Positions 1-9,485 of a DNA stretch of 64,000 nucleotides are shown one piece after another. The stretch is from Thiobacillus sp. 63-78 (GTDB lineage: Bacteria > Pseudomonadota > Gammaproteobacteria > Burkholderiales > Thiobacillaceae). The stretch's first letter is position 1; every line of letters starts with the position of its first letter. A model generated the notes under the pieces. That model worked only from the letters and a program-made list of their open reading frames with translations. It ran no database searches and was not told where the DNA came from. Location of the stretch: NCBI GenBank assembly GCA_001899765.1, contig MKWM01000020.1, forward strand, positions 35,315 to 99,314. Direction: 5' to 3'. The position numbers and the translations under genes were made by a program.

Positions 1-752
1 AGGCCAAGCAGGGCATTGTTTACATTGACGAAATAGACAAGATCTCGCGCAAGGCCGACAACCCCTCGATCACGCGCGACGTATCGGGCGAGGGCGTACA
101 GCAGGCACTCTTGAAACTGATCGAGGGCACGACGGCCTCGGTTCCGCCGCAAGGTGGGCGCAAGCATCCGAACCAGGAGTTCGTGCAGGTCGATACCAGC
201 AACATCCTGTTCATCTGCGGGGGGGCATTCAGCGGTCTGGAGAAAGTCATTCGCGGTCGTACCGAGAAAGGCGGCATCGGTTTCGGCGCACAGGTCAAGA
301 ATATCGATGAAACCAAGCGCGATGTCGAACTGCTGCATCAAGTTGAACCGGAAGATCTCATCAAATATGGCTTGATCCCCGAATTTGTCGGGCGCTTGCC
401 AGTTGTTGCCACGCTGGATGAGTTGGACGAGGCTGCCCTGGTCCAGATCCTGACCGAGCCGAAAAATGCATTGACCAAGCAATTTATCAAGCTTTTCAAG
501 ATGGAAGGGGTCGAACTCGAGTTCCGCGAGGATGCATTGAACGCCATCGCCCGGCGTGCCCTGGCGCGTCGCACGGGCGCGCGTGGCTTGCGATCGATCA
601 TTGAGCATTCCCTGCTGGATACGATGTACGACCTGCCTTCCCTGAAGGGGGTCAGCAAGGTCGTGGTCGATAACGGCCTGATCAGCGGCGACGGTAAACC
701 CTTACTGATCTACTCCGAGCAGGACGAGCAGCCGCTGGCTGCCGGAGCCTGA
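1..752 (+). CDS. clpX: ATP-dependent Clp protease ATP-binding subunit ClpX (3' part)
   Basis: This is the carboxy-terminal part of ClpX, the hexameric AAA+ unfoldase that feeds substrates to ClpP; the gene starts before the window. The first visible residues (first complete codon at 3) contain the Walker B segment (VYIDEIDKI), followed by the sensor region and the small AAA+ domain with the conserved RTGARGLRS sensor-2 stretch. It ends in TGA and is followed by a strong hairpin before lon, the usual clpX-lon order. Identity is very secure; only the start is missing. Confidence 0.97.
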   Translation, partial: AKQGIVYIDEIDKISRKADNPSITRDVSGEGVQQALLKLIEGTTASVPPQGGRKHPNQEFVQVDTSNILFICGGAFSGLEKVIRGRTEKGGIGFGAQVKNIDETKRDVELLHQVEPEDLIKYGLIPEFVGRLPVVATLDELDEAALVQILTEPKNALTKQFIKLFKMEGVELEFREDALNAIARRALARRTGARGLRSIIEHSLLDTMYDLPSLKGVSKVVVDNGLISGDGKPLLIYSEQDEQPLAAGA

Positions 753-760
753 ACAAGGAA

Positions 761-787
761 ATGGCTGACAGGGAACCTGTCAGCCAT
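761..787 (+). terminator. Hairpin after clpX
   Basis: A perfect 12-bp stem (761-772 with 776-787) and a GAA loop lie just downstream of the clpX stop. Only a weak T-rich tail follows, so it may be a terminator or an mRNA-end stabiliser. It abuts the predicted lon promoter. Confidence 0.6.
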
Positions 788-815
788 CTTGAATTCCAAC
801 CTATGCCTCCCCAAT
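788..815 (+). promoter_or_regulatory. Sigma32-type heat-shock promoter of lon
   Basis: CTTGAAT (788-794) and CCCCAAT (809-815) are separated by 14 nt, close to the sigma32 consensus CTTGAAA-N13/14-CCCCAT. It sits about 60 nt upstream of the lon start, consistent with heat induction of lon. Prediction from sequence only. Confidence 0.65.
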
Positions 816-874
816 TGTGGATGAGCGTGGTTGAATGCCGCGCATCCGTTCCTTAAACCCTTACCCAGGAAATC

Positions 875-3295
875 ATGATGAGCGACAACCTCCCCAACAA
901 GGAACAGATCAACCTGCCGCTGTTGCCGCTTAGGGATGTGGTGGTGTTTCCCCACATGGTCATCCCGCTCTTTGTCGGCCGGCCCAAATCGATCAAAGCG
1001 CTGGAAAACTCCATGGAATCCGGCAAAAGCATCCTTCTGGTCGCGCAAAAAACGGCCGCCCAGGACGACCCCACGCCGGAAGATCTCTACGATACCGGCA
1101 GCGTGGCCACGGTCCTGCAGATGCTGAAACTGCCCGACGGCACGGTCAAGGTGCTCGTTGAAGGGAACCAGCGCGCGCGTGTCCTGGAAGTGGCTGATGC
1201 GGGAAGCCATCTGGTGGCCCGCGCCGAAATTCTGCCTGCGGAAGGTGAGGAACTGGTCGAAGTCGAGGCCATGCGCCGCGCCCTGCTCACACAGTTCGAC
1301 CAGTACGTCAAACTGAACAAGAAAATTCCGCCGGAAATCCTCACTTCGCTCTCGGGCATCGACGAAGGCGGCCGTCTGGCCGATACCATCGTCGCGCACC
1401 TGCCGCTGAAACTGGAGCAGAAGCAGGAAGTACTGGAGATGATCGGCGTCAACAAGCGGCTGGAACACCTTTTGGGCCTGCTGGAAGGCGAACTCGACAT
1501 CCTGCAGGTGGAAAAGCGCATCCGTGGCCGCGTCAAGCGGCAGATGGAAAAGAGCCAGCGCGAGTACTACCTGAACGAGCAGGTCAAGGCGATCCAGAAG
1601 GAGCTTGGCGACATCGAGGAAGGCGCCGAGCTGGAAGACCTGGAAAAACGCATCAAGGCGGCCAGCATGTCCAGGGAAGCCGAAACCAAGGCCATGGGCG
1701 AGCTGAAGAAGCTGAAAATGATGTCGCCGATGTCGGCCGAAGCCACAGTCATCCGCAGCTACATCGAAGCCATGGTCGGTTTGCCGTGGAAGAAGAAAAC
1801 CAAGATCAGCAAGGATCTGGCGAAAGCCGGGAAGATTCTCGACCAGGACCACTACGGCCTCGACAAGGTCAAGGAGCGCATCCTCGAATACCTCGCGGTG
1901 CAGCAGCGCGTCGACAAGGTGAAAGCGCCGATCCTGTGCCTGGTCGGCCCGCCCGGTGTCGGCAAGACCTCGCTCGGTCAGTCGATCGCGCGCGCGACCA
2001 ACCGCAAGTTCGTGCGCATGGCGCTCGGCGGCGTGCGCGACGAATCGGAGATTCGCGGGCATCGCCGCACCTACATCGGCTCGATGCCGGGCAAGATCCT
2101 GCAGAGCCTGACCAAGATCGGCGTGAAGAATCCGCTGTTCCTGCTCGACGAAGTCGACAAGATGGGACAGGATTTCCGCGGCGATCCGTCGTCGGCGCTG
2201 CTGGAAGTGCTCGATCCCGAGCAGAACCATACCTTCCAGGATCATTACATCGAGGTCGAATACGACCTGTCGGATGTCATGTTCGTCGCCACGGCCAACT
2301 CGCTCAACCTGCCTGCGCCGCTGCTCGACCGGATGGAAGTGATCCGCCTGTCGGGTTACACCGAGGACGAGAAGATCAACATCGCCGAGCGCTATCTGGT
2401 ACCCAAGCAGCTCAAGGTCAACGGCATCAAGGTGGACGAACTCGCCATCGCCGAGTCGGCCATCCGCGACATCGTGCGTTACTACACGCGCGAAGCGGGG
2501 GTGCGCAACCTGGAGCGCGAAATTTCCAAGATCTGCCGCAAGGCCGTCAAGACCCTGCTGATGAAGAAGCAGAGCAGCAAGATTTCGGTGACGTCGCGCA
2601 ATCTGGAGAAATATCTCGGTGTCCGGCGCTTCAGTTTCGGCATCGCGGAAATGAATAACCAGGTGGGGCAGGTGACAGGACTGGCCTGGACCGAAGTGGG
2701 CGGCGAACTGCTCACCATCGAAGCGGTTTCGCTGCCCGGGCGCGGCAAGATGACCACCACCGGCAAACTCGGCGAGGTGATGCAGGAATCGATCCAGGCT
2801 GCGCTGTCCGTGGTGCGTTCACGTGCGCGCAAGCTGGGGATCCAGGAGGACTTCTATCAGAAACGCGACATCCACATTCATCTGCCGGAGGGCGCGACGC
2901 CCAAGGACGGCCCTTCTGCGGGCATTGCAATCTGCACGTCGATGGTCTCGATCCTCACGGGTATTCCGGTGCGCGCCGACGTCGCGATGACGGGAGAGAT
3001 CACGTTGCGCGGCGAGGTATTGCCGATCGGCGGACTGAAGGAAAAATTGCTGGCGGCGCATCGCGGCGGTATCAAGACGGTGTTGATCCCCCAGGAAAAC
3101 GTCAAGGATCTGACCGAGATTCCGGACAACATCAAGAACAAGCTCGATATCCATCCGGTCAAGTGGATCGACCAGGTTCTTGAGCTGGCACTGGAGCACG
3201 CGCCCGAGCCTTTGCAGGATGAACCTGAAACGGATGCGCCGGCAATTGCCGTGCCAGAAGAAGAGGGAACCTCCTCCGCGGCGCTCAAACACTAG
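875..3295 (+). CDS. lon: ATP-dependent protease Lon (LonA type)
   Basis: An 806-residue LonA serine protease that degrades misfolded and regulatory proteins in the cytoplasm. The N-terminal substrate-binding domain ([16 protein letters not shown]) is followed by a coiled-coil segment, the AAA+ domain with Walker [10 protein letters not shown] and Walker [11 protein letters not shown], and the C-terminal protease domain with the catalytic Ser motif PKDGPSAG and the catalytic Lys further on. Length is normal. The start is ATGATG with AGGAA upstream, so either ATG (875 or 878) is possible. It has its own heat-shock-type promoter and a strong terminator. Confidence 0.98.
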   Translation: MMSDNLPNKEQINLPLLPLRDVVVFPHMVIPLFVGRPKSIKALENSMESGKSILLVAQKTAAQDDPTPEDLYDTGSVATVLQMLKLPDGTVKVLVEGNQRARVLEVADAGSHLVARAEILPAEGEELVEVEAMRRALLTQFDQYVKLNKKIPPEILTSLSGIDEGGRLADTIVAHLPLKLEQKQEVLEMIGVNKRLEHLLGLLEGELDILQVEKRIRGRVKRQMEKSQREYYLNEQVKAIQKELGDIEEGAELEDLEKRIKAASMSREAETKAMGELKKLKMMSPMSAEATVIRSYIEAMVGLPWKKKTKISKDLAKAGKILDQDHYGLDKVKERILEYLAVQQRVDKVKAPILCLVGPPGVGKTSLGQSIARATNRKFVRMALGGVRDESEIRGHRRTYIGSMPGKILQSLTKIGVKNPLFLLDEVDKMGQDFRGDPSSALLEVLDPEQNHTFQDHYIEVEYDLSDVMFVATANSLNLPAPLLDRMEVIRLSGYTEDEKINIAERYLVPKQLKVNGIKVDELAIAESAIRDIVRYYTREAGVRNLEREISKICRKAVKTLLMKKQSSKISVTSRNLEKYLGVRRFSFGIAEMNNQVGQVTGLAWTEVGGELLTIEAVSLPGRGKMTTTGKLGEVMQESIQAALSVVRSRARKLGIQEDFYQKRDIHIHLPEGATPKDGPSAGIAICTSMVSILTGIPVRADVAMTGEITLRGEVLPIGGLKEKLLAAHRGGIKTVLIPQENVKDLTEIPDNIKNKLDIHPVKWIDQVLELALEHAPEPLQDEPETDAPAIAVPEEEGTSSAALKH

Positions 3296-3318
3296 GTATT
3301 TTTCAACCATCTGCCTGA

Positions 3319-3345
3319 AACCCGCGCCAGTCGCGGGTTTTTTTT
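3319..3345 (+). terminator. Rho-independent terminator of lon
   Basis: Stem AACCCGCG (3319-3326) pairs with CGCGGGTT (3332-3339) and is followed by a run of T to 3345. It is 25 nt past the lon stop. Confidence 0.9.
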
Positions 3346-3366
3346 GGGAGTCGCCCGGAAAACCGC

Positions 3367-3396
3367 TTGACACAAGGTTTTGCGGGTTGCTATAAA
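3367..3396 (+). promoter_or_regulatory. Sigma70 promoter of the HU gene
   Basis: TTGACA (3367-3372) and TATAAA (3391-3396) are separated by 18 nt. It lies 48 nt before the GTG start of the HU gene, directly after the lon terminator. Confidence 0.8.
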
Positions 3397-3443
3397 AGCG
3401 GCCACAGGGTTTTCCTGTACCACTTGAGTGAAGGGGACAACAC

Positions 3444-3716
3444 GTGAACAAATCCGAATTGATTGACGCCATCGCCGACTCGGCCGACATTTCCAAGGCT
3501 GCCGCAGGCCGGGCGCTGGATGCGGCGGTCGAAGCAGTCAAGAAAGCACTGAAGAAGGGTGACATGGTGACATTGGTAGGTTTTGGCAGCTTCTATGTTG
3601 GCAAGCGTGCCGCCCGTACCGGCCGTAATCCGCGCACGGGTGCCAGCATCAAGATCAAAGCCGCAAAAGTGCCGAAATTCCGTGCCGGCAAGGGCCTGAA
3701 AGACGCCATCAACTAA
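3444..3716 (+). CDS. hupB: DNA-binding protein HU-beta
   Basis: A 90-residue nucleoid protein of the HU/IHF family that forms dimers and bends DNA without sequence specificity. The signature [22 protein letters not shown] is recognisable and includes the DNA-contacting arm with its conserved Arg-Asn-Pro. The start is GTG with a GAAGGGG ribosome site; no ATG fits the family N-terminus (MNKSELI). It follows lon, as in most proteobacteria, under its own consensus promoter. Confidence 0.96.
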   Translation: MNKSELIDAIADSADISKAAAGRALDAAVEAVKKALKKGDMVTLVGFGSFYVGKRAARTGRNPRTGASIKIKAAKVPKFRAGKGLKDAIN

Positions 3717-3735
3717 TAATAAAACCGCTTGGCAC

Positions 3736-3765
3736 TTGGCAGGATATACGGAAATGTTGTAAAAT
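3736..3765 (+). promoter_or_regulatory. Putative promoter of the tRNA pair
   Basis: TTGGCA (3736-3741) and TAAAAT (3760-3765) lie 18 nt apart, ending 13 nt before tRNA-Val. It is the only good candidate between hupB and the tRNAs. Confidence 0.55.
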
Positions 3766-3778
3766 TTTTGTCTTTGTC

Positions 3779-3854
3779 GGGTGCTTAGCTCAGCTGGTAG
3801 AGCGTCGCCCTTACAAGGCGAATGTCGGGGGTTCGAACCCCTCAGCACCCACCA
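3779..3854 (+). tRNA. tRNA-Val (anticodon UAC)
   Basis: Acceptor strands GGGTGCT and AGCACCC pair, the D arm (AGCTCAGCTGG-type) and the T arm (GGTTCGAACC) are standard, and the anticodon loop CTTACAA gives UAC. The terminal CCA is encoded (3852-3854). Confidence 0.96.
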
Positions 3855-3910
3855 GCCGGGCAACATGGGAAAGCGGCCATGGACCCTGGCAACGAGGTTC
3901 ACAGAACAAG

Positions 3911-3987
3911 GGAGTGGTAGTTCAGTTGGTTAGAATACCGGCCTGTCACGCCGGGGGTCGCGGGTTCGAGTCCCGTCCACTCCGCCA
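3911..3987 (+). tRNA. tRNA-Asp (anticodon GUC)
   Basis: Acceptor GGAGTGG pairs with CCACTCC, the anticodon loop CTGTCAC gives GUC, the T arm is GGTTCGAGTCC-like, and CCA is encoded. It is 56 nt after tRNA-Val, probably in the same transcript, and is followed by a terminator. Confidence 0.96.
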
Positions 3988-3995
3988 ACATCGAA

Positions 3996-4021
3996 AAGGC
4001 GAACGCAAGTTCGCCTTTTTT
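3996..4021 (+). terminator. Terminator of the tRNA operon
   Basis: A 9-bp stem (AAGGCGAAC with GTTCGCCTT) with a GCAA tetraloop (4005-4008) is followed by T residues, 8 nt after tRNA-Asp. Confidence 0.9.
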
Positions 4022-4046
4022 CATGTGCGATGTCTTCGCGCCGATT

Positions 4047-4086
4047 TTTAATCGCTGCAGGGCGAGTTTAATCGCTGCAGGGCGAG
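4047..4086 (+). repeat. Perfect 20-bp tandem duplication
   Basis: The 20-base unit starting TTTAATCGCTGCAG occurs twice in immediate succession (4047-4066 and 4067-4086), between the tRNA terminator and the ppiD start. Each unit contains a PstI-like CTGCAG palindrome. It looks like a recent local duplication in the ppiD leader. Confidence 0.9.
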
Positions 4087-4144
4087 ACGCGAGGCGCAAA
4101 GTGCGCGAAAATCCGCGCTAACGTTTTTTTCGGAGTAAAAGACC

Positions 4145-6043
4145 GTGCTCGAAGCAATCCGCAAGCATGCGCAGGGCTGGCTGGCCAAAGTCATACTGGC
4201 CTTGATCGCGATCACTTTCGGCCTGTTCGGAATGGAATCCTACATGACGGGCGGCAAAGGCAGCGGCATGATTGCCGAGGTCGGCGACCTGGGAATTTCA
4301 CGTGACGAGTTGACGCGTGAGATTCAAGCGCAGACAGAACGCATGCGCGAGACCCTGGGGCCCGCGTTCGATCCGGCGGTCACAGAAAGCGCCGATTTCC
4401 GCAAACAGGTGCTGGACAGCCTGATCGAACGTAAAGCCTTGCTGCTGGACGCGCAAAAAAATAAATTTGTGGCCCCTGATGCATACATTGCATCCATCCT
4501 CGGGCAGATTCCGGCTTTCCAGCAGGATGGGAAGTTTTCGAAGCAGCATTATGAGGCAGTGTTGCGCCAGAATGGCCGCACCCCCGCCCAGTTCGAGAAC
4601 GAGTTGCGTCAGGGCTTCATGCTGGACGCGGTGGCGAGCCCGGCAACGCTCGCGGCTTTCCCGTCGGACACCTCCATGACGCAGATCGCGCGCCTGGTTT
4701 CGCAACAGCGTGAAATTTCATGGGCCGACCTGCCGGCCTCCAGCGTGGCTTCGGAGGTGAAGGTCACCCCATCCGACGTGGAGCGTGATTACGCTGCCCA
4801 CAAGGCAGAATTTACAGAGCCCGAACAGATCCGCGCCGAATATCTGGTGCTGGACAAGACCAGCGTGGCAGCCGGCATCGCGGTGAGTGACAAGGAAATA
4901 GGCGACTACTACGCGGCCAATGCGGCGAAATTCGGGCGACCCGAGCAACGCAGCGCAAGCCATATCCTGATTGCAGTGGATAAGAATGCCGATGCGGCAA
5001 CACGGGCCAAAGCCAAGGCCAAGGCGACCGAGCTGGTCCGGATTCTGCAAAAGTCGCCGGATCGTTTCGCTGAACTGGCACGTACCGAGTCACAGGATCC
5101 GGGCTCGGCCGCGCAGGATGGCAGCCTGGGAAGCTTTGCGCGCGGCATGATGGTCAAGCCTTTCGAAGATGCCGTATTCAGCATGAAGCCCCACGAAATC
5201 CGCGGGCCGGTCGAAAGCGATTTTGGTTATCACATCATCCGGCTGGACGGCATCCAGCCGGCCAAGGCGGCACCGCTGAACGAGGTGCGCACCGAGATCG
5301 TCGACGAATTGCGCAAGCAGCAGGCGCAAAAGACCTTTGCGGATCTGGCTGACAACTTCAGCAACCTCGTCTACGAAAACGCGCAATCGCTACAGCCTGC
5401 CGCGTCAGCTACCAAACTCAGCATCAAGCAAAGCGACTGGATGGGCGTCAAGACGGCACCACCGCCGTTCAATAATTCGACCTTGTCGGCTGCGCTGTTC
5501 AGCCCCGAATCGATCAAATCGAAGCAGAACACCGAAGCCATCGAGGTACTGCCCGGCGTGCTGGTGGCGGCGCGGGTGATCGATCATCGGCCAGCCCGGT
5601 TGCGCCCGTTGACAGAGGTCTCCCAGGCAATCGAGGCCCGACTGCGTGCCGAGCAGAGCGCCAGGCTGTTGGCGCAGAAAGGCGAGGCGGCCATCAAGGC
5701 GCTGGAGAAGGGCGATGCAGCGGGCTTGAGCTGGTCGGCCTTCAAGGTGGTCGGGCGGCAGCCGTTTGCCGAGATGGATGCGGCCGGAATCAAGGCAGTG
5801 TTTCGCGCGAATACCGATAAGCTGCCTGCTTACACCGGTTTCGTGCGCCCGGATGGCGCGTATCGAATCGTGCGAATCAGCCGCGTGGTGCAGGCGGATA
5901 CGCCGGATCCCGCATTGCTGGCGTCGGTTTCTGCCGGCGTGATGCAGGCGCAGCAACGCGCGGATATGAAGGCCATGCTGGCCTTGATTACCGCGGGCCA
6001 GAAAGTGAAAATCCAGCCGAACGCGATCGAGGACAGCAGATAG
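4145..6043 (+). CDS. ppiD: Periplasmic folding chaperone PpiD (SurA N-domain, parvulin)
   Basis: A 632-residue inner-membrane-anchored chaperone facing the periplasm that helps outer-membrane and secreted proteins fold. Near the N-terminus a single membrane segment (about residues 13-33, AKVILALIAITFGLFG) follows a short basic tail. A SurA-like chaperone region comes next, then a parvulin-type PPIase domain at about 268-365 (RSASHILIAV ... DFGYHIIRLDG), then a C-terminal chaperone domain. The start is GTG at 4145. Order after tRNA-Asp matches other betaproteobacteria. Confidence 0.94.
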   Translation: MLEAIRKHAQGWLAKVILALIAITFGLFGMESYMTGGKGSGMIAEVGDLGISRDELTREIQAQTERMRETLGPAFDPAVTESADFRKQVLDSLIERKALLLDAQKNKFVAPDAYIASILGQIPAFQQDGKFSKQHYEAVLRQNGRTPAQFENELRQGFMLDAVASPATLAAFPSDTSMTQIARLVSQQREISWADLPASSVASEVKVTPSDVERDYAAHKAEFTEPEQIRAEYLVLDKTSVAAGIAVSDKEIGDYYAANAAKFGRPEQRSASHILIAVDKNADAATRAKAKAKATELVRILQKSPDRFAELARTESQDPGSAAQDGSLGSFARGMMVKPFEDAVFSMKPHEIRGPVESDFGYHIIRLDGIQPAKAAPLNEVRTEIVDELRKQQAQKTFADLADNFSNLVYENAQSLQPAASATKLSIKQSDWMGVKTAPPPFNNSTLSAALFSPESIKSKQNTEAIEVLPGVLVAARVIDHRPARLRPLTEVSQAIEARLRAEQSARLLAQKGEAAIKALEKGDAAGLSWSAFKVVGRQPFAEMDAAGIKAVFRANTDKLPAYTGFVRPDGAYRIVRISRVVQADTPDPALLASVSAGVMQAQQRADMKAMLALITAGQKVKIQPNAIEDSR

Positions 6044-6055
6044 CCCATCGCACCA

Positions 6056-6088
6056 GGGAAAAAAAGCGCGACCGATTGCCCGGTCGCG
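6056..6088 (-). terminator. Terminator of htpG on the minus strand
   Basis: An 8-bp stem (6067-6074 with 6081-6088) read on the minus strand is followed by a T run (the plus-strand A run at about 6058-6065). A second inverted repeat, around 6102-6117 and 6131-6145, lies closer to the htpG stop and could act for ppiD or as an RNA-stabilising hairpin. Confidence 0.8.
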
Positions 6089-6150
6089 TCAGATGTAGTG
6101 GCCAGGCCCGTTCATGTCTGGACGCGCCCAACATGAACGGCCTGGTTTGA

Positions 6151-8046
6151 TTATTCCGGCAGCAGCGCCAGCAACCCGTTCAACCGCCGCACGAAGCTTG
6201 CCGGATCGTCGAGCTGGCCGCCTTCGGCGAGCAAGGCCTGTTCGAACAGCAGGTTGGCCCAGTCGGCAAAGCGGGCTTCGTCGGCTTCGCTGTTGAGCCG
6301 TGTGACCAGGACATGCGACGGGTTGATTTCCAGCGTGGGCTTCACCGTCGGCGCGGCCTGACCGGCCGACTTGAGCAGGCGTTCGAGGTTGGCGCTCATG
6401 TCGCCTTCGCCGGTGACGAGGCAGGCAGGAGAGTCGGTGAGACGGTGGGTGACACGAACCTCTTTCACGCGTTCCCCGAGGGTGGTCTTGATGCGCTCGA
6501 CCAGCGGCTTCAGGGTCTCTTCGGCTTCCTTCTGCGCGGTCTTTTCGGCTTCGTCCTCCAGGTCTCCTAAATCCAGCCCGCCCTTGGCGATCGATTTGAG
6601 CGGCTTGCCGTCGAACTCGCTGAGGTTGCTCGACAGCCATTCGTCGACGCGGTCGGACAGCAGCAGGACTTCGATGCCCTTCTTGCGGAAGATTTCGAGG
6701 TGCGGACTGTGCCGGGCGGCGGCAAAACTGTCGGCGGTGATGTAGAAGATTTCCTTCTGGCCTTCCTTCATGCGGCCGATGTAGTCCTTCAGCGATACCA
6801 CTTGCGCGTCGGTATCGGTGTGGGTGGAGGCAAAGCGGAGCAGGGCGGCGATGCGCTCACGGTTCGTGAAATCCTCGCCCGGGCCTTCCTTCAGTACCTT
6901 GCCGAATTCCTTCCAGAACGCGACGTATTTTTCCGGCTGGTTCTCGGCCAGGTCTTCCAGCAGGCCCAGCACCTTCTTGACCGAGCCATTCCTGATCGCA
7001 TCGAGGTCGCGGCTCGACTGCAGGATCTCGCGCGAGACGTTCAAGGGCAGGTCGGCCGAGTCGACCACGCCACGAACGAAGCGCAGATATTGCGGCATCA
7101 GCTGCTCGGCGTCGTCCATGATGAAAACGCGGCGCACGTAGAGTTTGATGCCATGTCGCTTTTCCCGGTCCCACAGGTCGAACGGCGCGTGCGAAGGCAC
7201 ATACAGCAGCGAGATGTATTCCTGCTTGCCCTCGACGCGGTTGTGCGACCAGGCGAGCGGCGGCTCGAAGTCGTGGGCGACGTGCTTGTAGAACTCGTTG
7301 TACTCGTCGTCGCTGACGTCTTTTTTGGCGCGCGCCCATAGCGCCGAGGCCTTGTTGACGGTCTCGTCCTCGTCGGTGGGCGTTTCCACGCCGTCCTTCC
7401 ATTCGCTCTTCTTCATCACGATGGGCAGCGTGATGTGGTCGGAATAAGTGCGGATCACCGACTTGATCTTGTAGTCAGACAGGAATTCGTCGGCGTCTTC
7501 GCGCAGATGCAGCACGATCTCGGTGCCGCGGGCAGGCTTGTCGACCGTCTCCAGCGTGTAGTCGCCCGCGCCTTCCGATTCCCAGCGCACACCGTGCTCG
7601 GCGGTGAGGCCGGCACGGCGGGTGGTCAGCGTCACGCGGTCGGCGACGATGAAGGCGGAGTAGAAACCAACGCCGAACTGGCCGATTAGCGCGGCGTCCT
7701 TCTGCTGGTCGCCCGACAATTGCGAGAAGAATTCGCGGGTGCCGGACTTGGCGATGGTGCCGATGTGCTCGATGACCTCCTGCCGGCTCATGCCGATGCC
7801 GTTGTCGGAAATCGTCAGCGTGCGCGCGTCGCGGTCGAAGGCGACGCGGATTTTCAGTTCAGGGTCGTTTTCATACAGCGCGGCGTCCGACAGTCCCTCG
7901 AAGCGCAGCTTGTCGGCGGCGTCGGAGGCGTTGGAAATCAGTTCGCGCAGGAAAATATCCTTGTTGGAATACAAGGAATGGATCATCAGCTGCAGCAGCT
8001 GCCTGACTTCGGTCTGAAAGCCCAGGGTTTCTTTGGTGGCGGACAT
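6151..8046 (-). CDS. htpG: Molecular chaperone HtpG (Hsp90)
   Basis: A 631-residue bacterial Hsp90. The N-terminal GHKL ATPase domain begins [27 protein letters not shown] and contains NASDA, DNGIGM and [11 protein letters not shown] motifs that bind ATP. Middle and C-terminal dimerisation domains follow, and length is normal. The gene stands alone on the minus strand with a sigma32-like promoter and its own terminator, so heat induction is expected. Confidence 0.98.
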   Translation of the reverse strand: MSATKETLGFQTEVRQLLQLMIHSLYSNKDIFLRELISNASDAADKLRFEGLSDAALYENDPELKIRVAFDRDARTLTISDNGIGMSRQEVIEHIGTIAKSGTREFFSQLSGDQQKDAALIGQFGVGFYSAFIVADRVTLTTRRAGLTAEHGVRWESEGAGDYTLETVDKPARGTEIVLHLREDADEFLSDYKIKSVIRTYSDHITLPIVMKKSEWKDGVETPTDEDETVNKASALWARAKKDVSDDEYNEFYKHVAHDFEPPLAWSHNRVEGKQEYISLLYVPSHAPFDLWDREKRHGIKLYVRRVFIMDDAEQLMPQYLRFVRGVVDSADLPLNVSREILQSSRDLDAIRNGSVKKVLGLLEDLAENQPEKYVAFWKEFGKVLKEGPGEDFTNRERIAALLRFASTHTDTDAQVVSLKDYIGRMKEGQKEIFYITADSFAAARHSPHLEIFRKKGIEVLLLSDRVDEWLSSNLSEFDGKPLKSIAKGGLDLGDLEDEAEKTAQKEAEETLKPLVERIKTTLGERVKEVRVTHRLTDSPACLVTGEGDMSANLERLLKSAGQAAPTVKPTLEINPSHVLVTRLNSEADEARFADWANLLFEQALLAEGGQLDDPASFVRRLNGLLALLPE

Positions 8047-8089
8047 GCCTGTGATCTCCCGTCAAATACAAATAAGGTGAAACCGGAGC

Positions 8090-8115
8090 TTGGGGTGGAG
8101 GGAGCGGATTTCAAG
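8090..8115 (-). promoter_or_regulatory. Sigma32-type promoter of htpG
   Basis: On the minus strand CTTGAAA (plus 8109-8115) is followed after 13 nt by CCCCAA (plus 8090-8095), a near-perfect sigma32 element 44 nt upstream of the htpG start. Confidence 0.75.
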
Positions 8116-8135
8116 CCCCCGCGCGGGCTGCCGGG

Positions 8136-8165
8136 TCGACACCCCGTGACGGCATGGTCTATAAA
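8136..8165 (+). promoter_or_regulatory. Putative sigma70 promoter of the DUF1059 gene
   Basis: TCGACA (8136-8141) and TATAAA (8160-8165) are separated by 18 nt, 58 nt upstream of the next ATG. It lies back-to-back with the htpG promoter. Confidence 0.45.
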
Positions 8166-8223
8166 CAAAGTCTCTTCTTTGCATGTCCGGGAGTGCCGGA
8201 TTGAGGGATGAAGGAGGTGCATC

Positions 8224-8421
8224 ATGGTACGAAAATTCATCGATTGCCGGGAATATCCGAGCGAAATGAACTGCACGCTATTGATCTCTGCCGACCGCGA
8301 GGCAGAACTGCTGGAAGCGGCCGTGCAGCACGCCGTGGCCGTTCATGGCCATACCGACACGCCTGAACTGCGCGAAACACTGCGCAAGCTGTTCAGGGAA
8401 GAGGTGAAGAAGGCGGCCTGA
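8224..8421 (+). CDS. Small DUF1059 family protein
   Basis: A 65-residue protein matching the DUF1059 pattern: an N-terminal RKFIDCREYPSEMNCTLLISA strand region with two cysteines (positions 8 and 16), then an acidic/basic helix ending in REEVKKAA. Function of the family is not established. AAGGAGGTG just before the ATG is an excellent ribosome site, arguing it is translated. It lies between divergent htpG and convergent glycosyltransferase genes, alone. Confidence 0.8.
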   Translation: MVRKFIDCREYPSEMNCTLLISADREAELLEAAVQHAVAVHGHTDTPELRETLRKLFREEVKKAA

Positions 8422-8468
8422 GCGCTACCAGTCAGTTTGGCGGGCGTCAGGAGGTGGCACCGGCGGGT

Positions 8469-9485
8469 TCAGGCCGGCATGGTTTCCTGCGCGGCGGGAT
8501 GCAGATGGCCAACGAACTGTTCGGTTGCCGCGCGCCAGGAGAACTTTTCCGCGTGGGCGCGGGCAGTGCGGCGATCGATGTTGAGCGCGGCCAGGCAGGC
8601 CTGGCGCAGATCGTCGTGCATGACGCCGGCGGGCGAGTCACCGAGCACGTCGATGGGCCCGGTGACCGGATAGGCGGCGACGGGCAGGCCGCAGGCCATG
8701 GCTTCCAGCAGCACCAGGCCGAAGGTGTCGGTTTTGCTGGGGAATACGAAGACGTCGGCGGCGGCGTACACCTCGGCCAGTTCGGGCTGCTTCATCACGC
8801 CAAGGTAATACGCGTCGGGATAGCGGGCGCGCAGGCCGGCCAGCGCCGGGCCGTCGCCCACCACCCACTTGGAGCCGGGCAGATCCAGTTGCAGGAAGGC
8901 CTCGACGTTCTTTTCGACCGCCACCCGGCCGACATAGAGAAAAATCGGGCGTTCGGTATCGAGCCGATGCGAATCCTGCATGCGGAACACGTCCAGGTCG
9001 ACGCCACGCGACCAGAGTGCCACGTTGTCGAAACCGAATGCTTCGAGGTCGGATTTGACCGCAGGCGTCGGCGCCATGACGGCGCGCGCGGGGCCGTGGA
9101 ACCAGCGCAGGAAGCGATAGGTCCAGGCGAGCGGGATGCCGGTACGGGCTTTGACGTATTCGGGGAAGCGGGTGTGGTAGGCGGTGGTGAAGGGCCGGTC
9201 GTGGTCCAGCGCATGGCGGCGCGCGGCCAGGCCGAGCGGCCCTTCGGTGGCGATATGCAGCGCGTGCGGCGCGTAGTCGCGGATGCGCTTCCTGACCGCA
9301 TTGCCGGCCAGCACCGACAGGCGGATGTCCGGATAGGTGGGGCAGGGCAGGGTGCGGAATTCAAGCGGGGAGAGGATGTCCACCTCGTGGCCCATGGCCT
9401 GCATCTCGCGGCGGGTGGTGGTGAGCGTGCGCACCACGCCATTGACCTGCGGTGACCAGGCGTCGGTCACGATCATGACTCTCAT
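8469..9485 (-). CDS. GT4 family glycosyltransferase
   Basis: A 338-residue GT-B glycosyltransferase similar to the mannosyl/glucosyltransferases that work on lipids. The N-terminal Rossmann half starts MRVMIVTDAWSPQVNGVVRT; the C-terminal nucleotide-sugar half has GRVAVEKN and the EX7E-like motif in PSKTDTFGLVLLEAMACGLPVAA. The start overlaps the stop of the upstream LpxH-like gene by 4 nt, so the two are co-translated. A role in making a membrane glycolipid or envelope glycan is inference. Confidence 0.85.
   Translation of the reverse strand: MRVMIVTDAWSPQVNGVVRTLTTTRREMQAMGHEVDILSPLEFRTLPCPTYPDIRLSVLAGNAVRKRIRDYAPHALHIATEGPLGLAARRHALDHDRPFTTAYHTRFPEYVKARTGIPLAWTYRFLRWFHGPARAVMAPTPAVKSDLEAFGFDNVALWSRGVDLDVFRMQDSHRLDTERPIFLYVGRVAVEKNVEAFLQLDLPGSKWVVGDGPALAGLRARYPDAYYLGVMKQPELAEVYAAADVFVFPSKTDTFGLVLLEAMACGLPVAAYPVTGPIDVLGDSPAGVMHDDLRQACLAALNIDRRTARAHAEKFSWRAATEQFVGHLHPAAQETMPA

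Noticed and set aside
710..2245. 511-codon minus-strand frame across lon
   Set aside because: Shadow of lon: His/Leu/Asp-rich composition with no domain; similar minus-strand shadows occur across most genes here.
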